Notes: generated by a model not told the origin, from the letters alone. Shown: positions 1 to 8,370, numbered from the stretch's first letter. The stretch: 64,000 nt of DNA from Sulfurovum sp. AR (GCF_000296775.1 NZ_AJLE01000006.1:310001-374000), one strand, 5' to 3'. Numbers and translations: made by a program.

Positions 1-28
1 CAGAACATAGATCCGTCGATCTTTAGTC

Positions 29-631
29 TTACCACCAATAACGCGGATAGTGCCGCTTTGGATTGTTAGACATATTATTGACTGCAAGTGCGATCATCAA
101 CAGAATGAAAGCACCTGTTGCAATCGGTGTGATTACGAACTTGTATCCCAATTCATGGATTTGAGAACTCCCTATCACAGCAATTAATGCCGTAGCACCT
201 CCAGGCGGGTGCAAAGTACGTGTAAAATGCATGACCACGATAGATAAAGAGACGGCCAAGGCACTTAGGACTGAAGTTTCCAGTGGAATATATTTGTAGA
301 CCGTGATACCTATACATGCGGAAAGGATATGGCCACCAATTAAATTTCGGGGCTGTGACAACTCTGCCTGGGGAACACCATATATCAGTACTGAAGAAGC
401 GCCAAAGGAGCCCACTAGAAAAAGAGTATCTGATACATTCATAAACATGTATTTATGCAGCACTGATATAAGGTAAATGCCAAGAAAAGCGCCTATACCA
501 GACCATATAACATGTGACAGACGTGCTCTAGATGGCGGAGCCTCCAAGCCCCGCATTCGGTTGAAATAGCCATATAAATGCCGGCGCATCACCGTCTCCT
601 TTGAAGGGTAGTATTCCCGGTAAAAATCCAA
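29..631 (-). CDS. HPP family integral membrane protein
   Basis: A 200-residue membrane protein. The family signature HPPGGATAL is at about residues 141-149, with the other family blocks GSFGASSVLIYG (74-85) and SQPRNLIGGH (92-101). About four hydrophobic segments follow a 40-residue basic cytosolic N-terminus. HPP proteins of cyanobacteria and plastids have been linked to nitrite transport. It lies 30 bp after the globin gene on the same strand with no terminator between, so the two are probably co-transcribed from the FNR-type box at 1146-1159. A role in moving nitrite or another nitrogen oxide is inference from this context; the family call is firm. Confidence 0.85.
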   Translation of the reverse strand: MDFYREYYPSKETVMRRHLYGYFNRMRGLEAPPSRARLSHVIWSGIGAFLGIYLISVLHKYMFMNVSDTLFLVGSFGASSVLIYGVPQAELSQPRNLIGGHILSACIGITVYKYIPLETSVLSALAVSLSIVVMHFTRTLHPPGGATALIAVIGSSQIHELGYKFVITPIATGAFILLMIALAVNNMSNNPKRHYPRYWW

Positions 632-661
632 GAAAGCAACTATACAGTTTGAATCCTTTAT

Positions 662-1087
662 TTACGATGCATATAGCTCTTTTTCTCTGGCGATCAGGAT
701 ATCAGCTAGGAAAAAATAAGCTTCTTTCCAGGCATCAAGGATCTCATCTGTAGCAGCATCGCCCAGCACCTCTTTAATTGCACCAAGTATTGCAGTACCC
801 ACCATTGGATAGTGTTCAGGCTTGACATGGGTACGTACATGGCTTTGGGCCATCTTCTCAACCGCTTTAGATAAAACGTCAAGGTTATCAATATTTGCTG
901 CATAGGCTCCCACTGCCGAAGCTAGTTTTTTATGCTGATCCGGATCTGCATCTTTGAAGAGCTCTTTGAGTTCCGGATGTTGGCTAAAAAGGATCTCATA
1001 CATTTTTGTTGTGATGGCTTCTGCATGTTGAGAAACAGCACCTGCTGTAGCTTTGACCGTAGTAATCGTTGATTGTGAAAGTGACAT
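662..1087 (-). CDS. Single-domain haemoglobin (Vgb/Cgb type)
   Basis: A 141-residue single-domain globin of the Vitreoscilla Vgb / Campylobacter Cgb class. Visible haem-pocket residues are TyrB10 (Y30 in TKMYEILF), GlnE7 (Q51 in DQHKKL) and the proximal HisF8 (H83 in AQSHVRTHV). Tyr-Gln pockets of this kind bind O2 and NO tightly, and Cgb detoxifies NO to nitrate in Campylobacter. There is no reductase domain, so an external reductase is needed. A perfect TTGAT-N4-ATCAA box lies 58 bp upstream of the ATG, and a DNR-like regulator is encoded about 1.7 kb away. NO dioxygenase is the likely function. Confidence 0.93.
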   Translation of the reverse strand: MSLSQSTITTVKATAGAVSQHAEAITTKMYEILFSQHPELKELFKDADPDQHKKLASAVGAYAANIDNLDVLSKAVEKMAQSHVRTHVKPEHYPMVGTAILGAIKEVLGDAATDEILDAWKEAYFFLADILIAREKELYAS

Positions 1088-1145
1088 TTTATCTCCTGTT
1101 GTTTATAAAGTTTCCGAAGTATATCCCAAGAAATGATTTAAAAAA

Positions 1146-1159
1146 TTGATTTATATCAA
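1146..1159 (-). promoter_or_regulatory. FNR/DNR-type box upstream of the globin gene
   Basis: The sequence reads TTGATTTATATCAA, a perfect match to TTGAT-N4-ATCAA. It sits 58 bp upstream of the globin start, a fitting position for Crp/Fnr-family activation. Two similar sites lie upstream of the cytochrome and hemerythrin genes. Confidence 0.75.
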
Positions 1160-1193
1160 GATTGCATGTTTAACCATTCAGCATCATGCATGG

Positions 1194-1802
1194 TCAATAG
1201 ACTTGAATGATTTTATTACTTAACTCTGTAGAGAGTAAAATTTCTTTTACTCTTGATTGCCATAACTCTTTGAAAATCCTTTCTTCCTGATCAGATGCTT
1301 TTCCCTGCAGTATTTTTCCCATCAACGGCCTTAATCTTTGATCTCCCGGAACCACTGAGGGATCATAACTTAGAGAAACAGACGTATCATTATCCATTCT
1401 TTTTAGGGTGACTTCTCCCATCATTTTTTGATCATAAGCAAGTAAGTGATCCCTTGAAAATCTTCCCTTTATCCCTTTAAATCCCTCTTCACCGCTTGCA
1501 CCTACAATAAAGGAAATAATATTGCCTATGACACCTATGGTGCCTTCTGATCTTTTCCCCTTTATCCCAACATAGATATTCCCACGTTGTGGCAGCTCAG
1601 TACCGTAGAGAACTTTTAATCCTATCATTGTCATAAGATATGCGCCTGCAACAGTCGGACAAGAATGGCCTGCTTGCTTGACACAATCCAAATAACCAAT
1701 CTCAACTTTGCCCTCTTCAAATGCTCCTAAAAAATCACTGAGCGGATCATAAAGTTGAATAGACTCAACTTCATCAAAAAATAAAGGATATTTCATTTTC
1801 AT
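1194..1802 (-). CDS. FmdE-like domain protein
   Basis: About 202 residues. The block CVKQAGHSCPTVAGAY, followed by a helix and a glycine-rich stretch, resembles the metal-binding start of FmdE-family domains, which carry a G-H-x-C motif in a similar place. FmdE proteins are named from formylmethanofuran dehydrogenase operons, but most bacterial members have no known function. ATG 1802 is preferred over 1808 because AGGATG lies five bases before it. It sits between the globin and cytochrome genes on the same strand. No FNR-type box precedes it directly. The family call is moderate and no substrate is claimed. Confidence 0.55.
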   Translation of the reverse strand: MKMKYPLFFDEVESIQLYDPLSDFLGAFEEGKVEIGYLDCVKQAGHSCPTVAGAYLMTMIGLKVLYGTELPQRGNIYVGIKGKRSEGTIGVIGNIISFIVGASGEEGFKGIKGRFSRDHLLAYDQKMMGEVTLKRMDNDTSVSLSYDPSVVPGDQRLRPLMGKILQGKASDQEERIFKELWQSRVKEILLSTELSNKIIQVY

Positions 1803-1883
1803 TACCATCCTATTTCAAATATATTATTAGGAATCAATATATAGATTCAGCCAACTGATACTGTAATTTGAAGGTTAAAAAAA

Positions 1884-2672
1884 CTATTTATATTCCCAGA
1901 AAGGTAGTAAATAATTTATTTGCTCATCATCGAGTATCTCAAGTGTTTCAGCGATACATCGGATATGCACTTTTGTCACGGATGCTTTCAGTTTAGCAAT
2001 TGCATCTACTTTATTGTCCAAACTTTTTGGGGATTCCTCATCCATGAACAAAGCTTCCATAAGTTCTGTTTCCAAAGTATCAATGTTTCGTTTTGCTTTT
2101 TGAACCTCTCCTATCGTATGATGTCGAATGATAAGAAGTTTCTTTTTTTGCTCATCACTCAGTCCCAAAGTCTGTTTATCCCAATGTTTGATAAGAAGTT
2201 TTGTCATATGAGGCAACGCTTCCTTGTTGATCAGAAATGGAGAGTTCTGCAGTGCATTCATTTTGTCATTTCTTTGAATTTCATTGATCATATCTACAAA
2301 GGCTTTGGAAGGATAATGCTCGATCAGGTAATCCGAGATTTTAGACAGCTCTTCTTGGGAAATACTCCCTTTAAGTGAAGGCATCACACCGTATTGCTGT
2401 ACTTTGTTTGACTCACACACTGATTTTTTTGCCTCAGGGTTTATCACATAATCAGCAATAAAAGCTTTCATTGTCTCTTGATCATTCATAACCAGCTTGG
2501 TATGATACATCACAGCCTCCATAGGCGGTGCTTTTAATTCAGGTATCATACTGGCTGTTGGTTTTTCAAGCATATGGCAGGTGGCACATTTTGACTTGAC
2601 CAAATCAACTCCACTAGCATATAATATATCTATCCCAATTATGACTGCGGTTAAAATACTTTTTTTGATCAT
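1884..2672 (-). CDS. Periplasmic cytochrome c fused to a Spy/CpxP-like helical domain
   Basis: 262 residues. An N-terminal signal peptide (about 1-20) is followed by one c-type haem site CATCH (C29, C32, H33), with a possible axial Met in GVMPSLKG near residue 97, making a class I cytochrome c domain to about residue 125. The C-terminal half is charged helix with two LSDEQ/LDDEQ-type segments, a pattern like Spy/CpxP/CnrX periplasmic chaperones and metal sensors. An FNR-type box lies 57 bp upstream. Electron transfer or haem-based sensing are possible roles. The haem site is certain; the Spy-like assignment is by pattern only. Confidence 0.75.
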   Translation of the reverse strand: MIKKSILTAVIIGIDILYASGVDLVKSKCATCHMLEKPTASMIPELKAPPMEAVMYHTKLVMNDQETMKAFIADYVINPEAKKSVCESNKVQQYGVMPSLKGSISQEELSKISDYLIEHYPSKAFVDMINEIQRNDKMNALQNSPFLINKEALPHMTKLLIKHWDKQTLGLSDEQKKKLLIIRHHTIGEVQKAKRNIDTLETELMEALFMDEESPKSLDNKVDAIAKLKASVTKVHIRCIAETLEILDDEQINYLLPFWEYK

Positions 2673-2728
2673 CTTTTATCCTTATATAAGCAATGATCGC
2701 ATCATACATAAAAAATTAAAAAAATGTA

Positions 2729-2742
2729 TTGATATATGTCAA
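2729..2742 (-). promoter_or_regulatory. FNR/DNR-type box upstream of the cytochrome gene
   Basis: TTGATATATGTCAA matches TTGAT-N4-ATCAA with one mismatch in the second half-site. It lies 57 bp before the start of the cytochrome/Spy-like gene and just downstream of the regulator's stop codon. Confidence 0.65.
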
Positions 2743-2752
2743 GATTGAGAGA

Positions 2753-3382
2753 TCACGGTATTTTATAGCCCGTTGAAGCCTGTATCAGTTTTTCTTCCTG
2801 CAATAGTTTGGAGATATTACGAGAGAGTGTTTCAGGTGTCATACTAAGTATAGAGGCTATCTCGTACTGTTTGAGATCTAAAGCCAGTTTAGGATTTTTC
2901 TGGTAAAAATTCAATACTTTTTCTTTTGAAGTTGCCGCAAGGTTAAAATGTATATTCTGTTGGAGGAGTTCGATCTTTTCAAGCAGTGATTGGATAATGG
3001 CATAAGATAGACTCGTATGACTGAGAAGAAACCTTTCAAAACCATCAAGTGAAATTTTCAGAATAGCTCCATCTGTTTGAAACCTTGCCGATGAGGGTAA
3101 GGGAGTTTTTCTTAACGTAGCTGCCTCAGCAAGTAGTGCATACCGGTTAAAATATCCGATCACTACCTCATTCCCCTTACTGTCATGTTTATAGATACTC
3201 ACGACTCCATCGATCAATATCATGACATTTTTACTCATCTCCCCTTGGGTAAAAATGATCGAATCTTTATCATAATCAGAGATGTGTGTCACTGTTGCAA
3301 GTTCACTGAGTTCTTGTTCACTTAATGAAGAAAAAAGAGTGATTTGCTTCAGTATCTCCGTAATATTCCGTTTTTCCATCAT
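2753..3382 (-). CDS. Crp/Fnr family transcriptional regulator, DNR/NssR-like
   Basis: 209 residues: an N-terminal cyclic-nucleotide-binding-type beta-roll (about 10-120), a dimer helix (about 122-150) and a C-terminal winged helix. The recognition helix reads TPETLSRNISKL, with E184, S187 and R188 matching the E-x-x-S-R pattern of FNR that reads TTGA half-sites. There is no cysteine at all, so an FNR-type Fe-S cluster is excluded; DNR/NnrR/NssR-type NO response is the likelier class. The second ATG (3379) has better spacing from AAGG than the first. It is divergent from the hemerythrin gene. Target boxes occur upstream of three neighbouring genes. Confidence 0.88.
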   Translation of the reverse strand: MMEKRNITEILKQITLFSSLSEQELSELATVTHISDYDKDSIIFTQGEMSKNVMILIDGVVSIYKHDSKGNEVVIGYFNRYALLAEAATLRKTPLPSSARFQTDGAILKISLDGFERFLLSHTSLSYAIIQSLLEKIELLQQNIHFNLAATSKEKVLNFYQKNPKLALDLKQYEIASILSMTPETLSRNISKLLQEEKLIQASTGYKIP

Positions 3383-3480
3383 ACACCTTACATTTATTTA
3401 TCTTACACGGAAGCACTCCAAACTCCCATGTTTGATAATGGACTTTGTGACCGTTCAGGGTTTTGTATTACCGATAGAAA

Positions 3481-3494
3481 GTGAATTATATCAC
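3481..3494. promoter_or_regulatory. GTGA-N6-TCAC palindrome in the divergent promoter region
   Basis: GTGAATTATATCAC is a perfect inverted repeat of four-base arms resembling a CRP-type site. It lies in the 213-bp region between the divergent regulator and hemerythrin genes, so it could serve either. Short AT-rich palindromes arise by chance. Confidence 0.35.
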
Positions 3495-3533
3495 AACTCC
3501 GTGGACCTAGATAAAAATCAAAAGCCTGGTATA

Positions 3534-3547
3534 TTGACTTTTATCAA
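3534..3547 (+). promoter_or_regulatory. FNR/DNR-type box upstream of the hemerythrin genes
   Basis: TTGACTTTTATCAA matches TTGAT-N4-ATCAA with one mismatch. It is 48 bp before the first hemerythrin start and 150 bp from the divergent regulator gene. Confidence 0.65.
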
Positions 3548-3595
3548 TACAGTTTTAATACTTCTATACTACAATTAATTAAAAAAGGAGCCTCT

Positions 3596-4030
3596 ATGGG
3601 ATTAATTTATGCTGAACAGGTCGAGTATATGAGTGTCGATCAGATGCAGAAGACACATGAGGATGAAATTAAAATTATCAATGAGATCGAAAAGCTGGCC
3701 GTAGGATACGAAAGAGGTACTACAGAACAAAGTGAACTGGAAAACAAACTGGATGAATATATCGAACATGTGAAAGCACACTTTGCCAATGAAGAGCGTT
3801 TAATGCAAGAGTATCACTTCCCCTCTTATGAGATGCATAAATTGGCGCATGATATGTTTATAATGGATCTTCAGTATGCAACAAAACAGTGGAAAGAGTT
3901 TGGAGATATTAAAAAAATGATCAACTTTGTCGCCAAAACACCCGAGTGGATCGTCATGCATGTCAAGTCGGTAGATGCACCCACAGCAGATTATATTGCA
4001 AGAAAAATGGAACAACAGAACGAAGCGTAA
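3596..4030 (+). CDS. Bacteriohemerythrin
   Basis: A 144-residue single-domain hemerythrin. The di-iron ligands are visible in order: H21 (KTHEDE), H62 and E66 (AHFANEE), H81 and H85 (MHKLAHD), then H122 and D127 (MHVKSVD). Hemerythrins bind O2 reversibly and some also bind NO. The start is preceded by AAAAAAGGAG. It carries an FNR-type box upstream and is followed on the same strand by a second hemerythrin, suggesting a two-gene unit. Delivery or scavenging of O2 or NO under low oxygen is the likely job. Confidence 0.93.
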   Translation: MGLIYAEQVEYMSVDQMQKTHEDEIKIINEIEKLAVGYERGTTEQSELENKLDEYIEHVKAHFANEERLMQEYHFPSYEMHKLAHDMFIMDLQYATKQWKEFGDIKKMINFVAKTPEWIVMHVKSVDAPTADYIARKMEQQNEA

Positions 4031-4142
4031 AAGAGGGATTTCCCCTCAGACTTCTTGAAAGTTTCAAAATAATGAGCTTGCGAGTACAGTGTATGAAGAC
4101 CTGGAACTTGCAAAATATATGAGAACATACTAAGGATAAATA

Positions 4143-4544
4143 ATGCTCATAAAAGATAAAGAGATACAACATGTTTCCAATGATATGATGAATATATTAC
4201 ACGAAGAAGAGATCAGAATCATTAATGAGTTTCATGATGCTGTAGTAGCCAAAGAGAGTGAGAAAATAGATGAGCTCTTTAAAGTTGTTCAGTTTGATGT
4301 AGAAGATCATTTTTCAACTGAAGAAGCGATGATGGAAGAGAGTAAGTTTTATGCTATGCAGATGCATAAAAGTGAACACGATACGATGAGACAGAAGCTC
4401 GATAAACTCCAAAAAAACTGGGAAAGCCATAGGGACCCGGAAGAGATACAAAGGTTTCTGGAAGATGAATTCAAACATTGGCTGGTGCTTCACGTTGCAA
4501 GATGGGACTCAGAAACTGCAATGCATCTTGGAGATTCGATGTAA
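4143..4544 (+). CDS. Second bacteriohemerythrin
   Basis: A 133-residue hemerythrin paralogue. Ligands are H20 (ILHEEE), H56 and E60 (DHFSTEE), H75 and H79 (MHKSEHD), and H117 with D122 (LHVARWD). It lies 112 bp after the first copy on the same strand. The two copies are clearly divergent outside the ligand motifs, so this is an old duplication or independent acquisition rather than a recent tandem copy. A short hairpin at about 4033-4047 lies between them and might cause partial termination. Confidence 0.9.
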   Translation: MLIKDKEIQHVSNDMMNILHEEEIRIINEFHDAVVAKESEKIDELFKVVQFDVEDHFSTEEAMMEESKFYAMQMHKSEHDTMRQKLDKLQKNWESHRDPEEIQRFLEDEFKHWLVLHVARWDSETAMHLGDSM

Positions 4545-4606
4545 AAATATGGCTATATAAGCATAGAGTCTACATCAAGAAAAAATTCATCAAATGATAT
4601 TACTTT

Positions 4607-4757
4607 AATATACTTTTGTAAAACTATAAGGATGGGAACAACTCCCATCTTTGTTTTGATCATTCCCCATGATCGAGATCAATGAATATCCTAGTCTTAA
4701 ATATCCAGCCGTTTAATCTATAAACGAAGCTATTCTGTTTACCATATTTTATAGAGA
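4607..4757 (-). pseudogene. Decayed copy of the serS 3' end
   Basis: About 150 bp align, with many differences and small gaps, to the last part of serS at 9588-9735. Shared landmarks include ATACTTTTG at the stop end, CTCCCATCTT, a TTCCCCATGA segment matching TTCTCCATAA, the AGCCGTTTA segment, and ACGAAGCTATT. The reading frame is lost. It is the older of two displaced serS ends in this zone; the other is at 7873-8110. Confidence 0.7.
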
Positions 4758-4856
4758 ATTGATTTTTTAATTATTTTATATTATTATATAAATATATTAT
4801 TTTAGATTAAGGCTGTAATACGGAATAAAGAATTAGTGACAAGGAAGGAATATATC

Positions 4857-5249
4857 ATGAAGAAGTCTGTTTTATATAAGGGATTGGTTTTAATGCTTTT
4901 CGTTCTTGCTGTAGGTAGTCAAACTATTGCGAATTCACCGAGTTCAAATTTTGATAACCCAAAATATACAGGTGATATTACTGGTCAAATTAATACCTGT
5001 ATGGTTTTAGGTTCGAATGAAGACGTGAGGATCTATATCCCCGGTACTTCCTTTGAAGCCATTACAGATCCAGTTGGCAATTTCAAAATGAGTCATGTTC
5101 AGTCAGGTACATACAACTTAAAGGTAATAAAAGACGGACAAATTATAGGAAAAATACCTCATGTCACTGTTGTTCCAAAACAGATCAGCAATATTGGAAC
5201 TGTTACGTTATGCTTAGATAGTGACAGTGATAACTTATTAATAAAGTAA
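4857..5249 (+). CDS. Secreted protein with a carboxypeptidase-regulatory-like (Cna-B type) domain
   Basis: About 130 residues. ATG 4857 is preferred over the upstream GTG at 4836 because AAGGAAGGA lies at the right distance. The N-terminus MKKSVLYKGLVLMLFVLAVG is a typical signal peptide. The rest has the beta-sandwich pattern G-x-I-T-G-Q-I, V-R-I-Y-I-P-G, T-D-P-V-G-N-F, G-T-Y-N-L-K-V, found in carboxypeptidase-regulatory-like/Cna-B domains. No enzyme motif is visible. It sits alone between a decayed serS end and repeat module A, so it is probably accessory cargo. The function is unknown. Confidence 0.65.
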   Translation: MKKSVLYKGLVLMLFVLAVGSQTIANSPSSNFDNPKYTGDITGQINTCMVLGSNEDVRIYIPGTSFEAITDPVGNFKMSHVQSGTYNLKVIKDGQIIGKIPHVTVVPKQISNIGTVTLCLDSDSDNLLIK

Positions 5250-5260
5250 TAAAGATATTA

Positions 5261-5302
5261 AAAGGTTAATAATTGTTGTAACTAATAGGCAGCAGTCTAT
5301 TT
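5261..5302. repeat. Repeat module A (ATAGGCAG family), degenerate
   Basis: First of five related segments in 4.3 kb. It contains GGTTAATAATTGTTGTAAC followed by TAATAGGCAG and an imperfect complement TCTATTTA. It directly follows the Cna-B-type gene. Confidence 0.6.
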
Positions 5303-5345
5303 AAAGGGTCTGTGTATTATTAATGGTTGTGATGTTACACTCCAG

Positions 5346-6113
5346 TCATTGACTGTAAAACTTAATAGAACTTAGTTTATCAATGTTTCTTGAAGCTTCA
5401 ATGCGTAACCATAACTTATAATATATTGCATCATATGGTACTGCATGAAAAAAACGGCTATCCGTAGAGTTGTCTCGTAGATCACCCAGCATAAAATATT
5501 GTTTCTCTGGAATTTTTGTTTTTGGATAGTTAAAGAGAAACTTTGGTCCTATTATGTTGTCAAAATGTGTGATTGTATAGTAAGTAGAGTATGGAGCTTG
5601 AATCCAAATTTCACCATCAAGTTGTACAGTTTTAAATAAGTGTTTTTTTGCATATTGACGGGTTAGGTTTTCATCTGTTGCAATTTGCAGATAAAAAATT
5701 TTATTTTTCTGCATAACACTATCACCAGGTAAGGCCACACATCTCTTAATGTAAAGTCGATTATCAAGTGGATGTTTAAACACAAGGATATCACCACGTG
5801 AAATACCTTGTGGATGCTCATATAGATGTTTATCAAAATACCCAAAGAAACTTGGTATTTGAACACCTGCACTTACATTTTCAACAATGACATAATCTCC
5901 ATCAATCAATGCAGGATGCATACTAATATCTTCAACCTGATAGATGCGTATAAAAGAAAACACTATGGTTAGCAATAGTGCTAAAAACCCGATTTTCATA
6001 ATGAAAGACATTTTATTTTTTAATTGCAAATTTATAATCTTTTTTTGAATTTTTATTACATCGTTTTTTAATATTGTATCTTTAAAATATTTTTTTTCAA
6101 AGGTGATATTCAA
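5346..6113 (-). CDS. Signal peptidase I family protein (S26), accessory copy
   Basis: 255 residues. A single hydrophobic anchor (about 38-58) precedes the serine box SMHP (S64). The lysine box is YIKRCVALPGD (K123), and the third box GDLRDNSTDSR (210-220) matches the family. The catalytic Ser-Lys dyad is present, so it should be active in periplasmic leader cleavage. The N-terminal 34 residues are unusually long and lysine-rich. The annotated start is a TTG with no clear ribosome site, and ATG 6011 is an alternative. It lies between repeat modules A and B among secreted-protein genes, away from any lepA-type context, so it is probably an accessory paralogue serving them. Confidence 0.85.
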   Translation of the reverse strand: MNITFEKKYFKDTILKNDVIKIQKKIINLQLKNKMSFIMKIGFLALLLTIVFSFIRIYQVEDISMHPALIDGDYVIVENVSAGVQIPSFFGYFDKHLYEHPQGISRGDILVFKHPLDNRLYIKRCVALPGDSVMQKNKIFYLQIATDENLTRQYAKKHLFKTVQLDGEIWIQAPYSTYYTITHFDNIIGPKFLFNYPKTKIPEKQYFMLGDLRDNSTDSRFFHAVPYDAIYYKLWLRIEASRNIDKLSSIKFYSQ

Positions 6114-6130
6114 GGCATAATGAAATGAAG

Positions 6131-6168
6131 ATTTAATAATCGTGGAAACATATAGGCAGTTGAATTTA
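6131..6168. repeat. Repeat module B (ATAGGCAG family), degenerate
   Basis: Contains TTTAATAATCGTGGAAACATATAGGCAGTTGAA spread over these positions, similar to the other modules but without the complementary arm. It lies just upstream of the 5' end of the signal peptidase gene. Confidence 0.5.
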
Positions 6169-6398
6169 TTTTTTTTGGGGAGGTTTAAGGGTGTATTGGA
6201 TCACATATATAAAATGAAAACTTTAAAAAATATGTAACCAAATCTTCAAGGGAATATTTTGCACTTTTGTCTAACCTCGTTACTATTTACTACAATACAT
6301 TTTAATGTTAATTTTATTTCATAAATACTTCATAAATGTTACATGAATATTACATTGAATGATTATTCTTAGCTTCAAATTTATAAACAAGGAAAAAA

Positions 6399-7130
6399 AT
6401 GAAAAAGTTACTATTGGTAGGAACATTTTTGATGGGAAGCAATATGTTATTTGCAGGTGGGTATTCTCTTACACCTGTCGAACCGGCAACAGAATTACCT
6501 GAAACAACCATCGAAGATACATCATCAAGACTTTATAATGTAGGGTTAAAAGTTGGTACATTAGGTGTAGGAATAGACGTTTCAACGCCGATAAATGACA
6601 GCTTTGCATTCAGAGTCAATGTTAATGGAGCTACATATAGTCATTCGGCGACAGAAGAAGAGATTGACTATGATGCAGACCTCAAATTTGCCAATGCAGG
6701 AGTATTGGTTGATTACTTTCCTTTCGAAAGTGTTGGTTTTCACCTAAGTGCGGGGGCATATTACAATGCGAACAAGATAGAAGCGCAAGGGGTACCTAAT
6801 GGAACATATACTATTGATGGTAAAGATTATGCGGCTTCAGATATAGGCTCATTAGATGCAAAACTTGACTTTGACAAATTTGCACCTTATGTAGGACTGG
6901 GCTGGGGTAACGACTCTCGTTCTGAAGGTTTTGGTTTTTCACTTGACCTTGGTATGCTTGTGGGTAAGACACATACAGATTTGACTGCTACGCGTGGATC
7001 AACAGCAGATGATACTACATGGGCAGAGATACAAGACAGTGTTGCCGCTGAAAAAGAAAAATTAGATGATGACCTCGATAGATTGAAGGTGTATCCAGTG
7101 ATTATGGTGGGGATTACGTATACGTTCTAA
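6399..7130 (+). CDS. Outer-membrane beta-barrel protein
   Basis: 243 residues with a clear signal peptide (MKKLLLVGTFLMGSNMLFAGG). The mature part alternates polar and hydrophobic residues in strands such as KVGTLGVGIDVSTPI and FAPYVGLGWGND, and the chain ends in VGITYTF, the terminal-Phe signature recognised by the BAM complex. The layout resembles small OmpW/Omp25-like 8-strand barrels. An acidic helix (about 205-228) sits before the last strand. RBS AAGGA precedes the ATG. The 285-bp upstream gap shows no other gene. The exact family is not identified. Confidence 0.75.
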   Translation: MKKLLLVGTFLMGSNMLFAGGYSLTPVEPATELPETTIEDTSSRLYNVGLKVGTLGVGIDVSTPINDSFAFRVNVNGATYSHSATEEEIDYDADLKFANAGVLVDYFPFESVGFHLSAGAYYNANKIEAQGVPNGTYTIDGKDYAASDIGSLDAKLDFDKFAPYVGLGWGNDSRSEGFGFSLDLGMLVGKTHTDLTATRGSTADDTTWAEIQDSVAAEKEKLDDDLDRLKVYPVIMVGITYTF

Positions 7131-7187
7131 GAAGATACCTCCTATGAGATTTCTCCCTCTAAAAACCTTATAAAATATATAACTTTT

Positions 7188-7376
7188 GATGCCTTACCAG
7201 TGGGCTTGGGAACTGAGGGGAATCAGTTTGTTTTCACGGATGATGCCCTATCGCAGTTCAACCTAAAAACCAAGAATTACAGTGCGCCAGGAAAATATAC
7301 AATCATTATGGGGTCTGGAGATGAAAGTGAATATACTATTGATCCAACCTGTGAAACGTCGTTTGTTATCGAATAA
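7188..7376 (+). pseudogene. 3' fragment of a secreted-protein gene
   Basis: An open stretch of 62 codons with no start codon or RBS. It reads through FNLKTKNYSAPGKYTI and ends TCETSFVIE then TAA. Such segments usually close bacterial Ig-like extracellular domains. Its 5' end is fused to a copy of the AAAACCTTATAA repeat at about 7161. It is therefore the tail of a lost gene, probably left by recombination. The parent protein is unknown. Confidence 0.55.
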
Positions 7377-7404
7377 GAAGTATATTGTCATATTCAGAAT
7401 GAGC

Positions 7405-7442
7405 AAAACCTTATATAATATATAACTTTATAAGGTTTTTTT
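7405..7442 (+). terminator. Hairpin with T tract, member of a dispersed repeat family
   Basis: Arms AAAACCTTATA (7405-7415) and TATAAGGTTTT (7429-7439) are perfect complements, and a T run continues to 7442. It has the form of a Rho-independent terminator. Near-copies occur at about 22260-22286 and 23988-24023. Confidence 0.6.
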
Positions 7443-7780
7443 CTAGCGAAATTTTGACAAACAAACAGTAGGTCTCACAAAGTGTGAGCGTTGCCACGGC
7501 ATGCTAATAAATCAAAAAACTATTAAATAGTAGTCTACCAATGTGTCTTATATAAATGTCTTCACACCCTTTAAAATCAAAATTTCCAATTACTATAAAA
7601 TCTAATAAAACGTACTCATTGAAGCTATACGTACTTTACTTCTTCTTTGGGATAAGTAATGTCAGATTGATGACTCTAAAATCGTCTATATCAGACGAAA
7701 CTATAGTCAATGAAGAGAATTTAAAAAGAACATAATATAAAAAGTTGATGGCTTATACAAAAGGTGATGAAGATAAAAAA

Positions 7781-7826
7781 AGGTTAATAATTGTGGCAGC
7801 AAATAGGCAGTTCAATCTGCCTATTT
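7781..7826. repeat. Repeat module C (ATAGGCAG hairpin)
   Basis: Nearly identical to module E at 9491-9538. The hairpin has 10-bp arms AAATAGGCAG (7801-7810) and CTGCCTATTT (7817-7826) around TTCAAT. It precedes the displaced serS end at 7873, just as module E precedes the stop of serS itself. Confidence 0.8.
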
Positions 7827-7872
7827 AGAGGGTTTTAGTAAAATTACTTACTAAACTGATGACGAGTATAAA

Positions 7873-8136
<264 letters not shown>

Positions 8137-8175
8137 TTAAACTGTTTATTTATGAGGGTTTGACGTATATTGGAA

Positions 8176-8216
8176 ATTTTATTATTTTAGTTTTGGCAGT
8201 GAATAGGCAGTTGAGT
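8176..8216. repeat. Repeat module D (ATAGGCAG family), degenerate
   Basis: Contains TTTTGGCAGTGAATAGGCAG followed by a diverged tail. It lies about 65 bp beyond the point where the displaced serS fragment ends. Confidence 0.5.
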
Positions 8217-8370
8217 TGGTCATTTGGTTTTCTTTATACAATCTTCCATATTGGTATATTTTCTCATTTCTCCTAATACAGTCTTGAAGGTTCACTACAA
8301 CGACAATATATAAATTATATTGAATAATAAAATATATTATATTTATTTAAGAAAAAAATATTATTATTGG

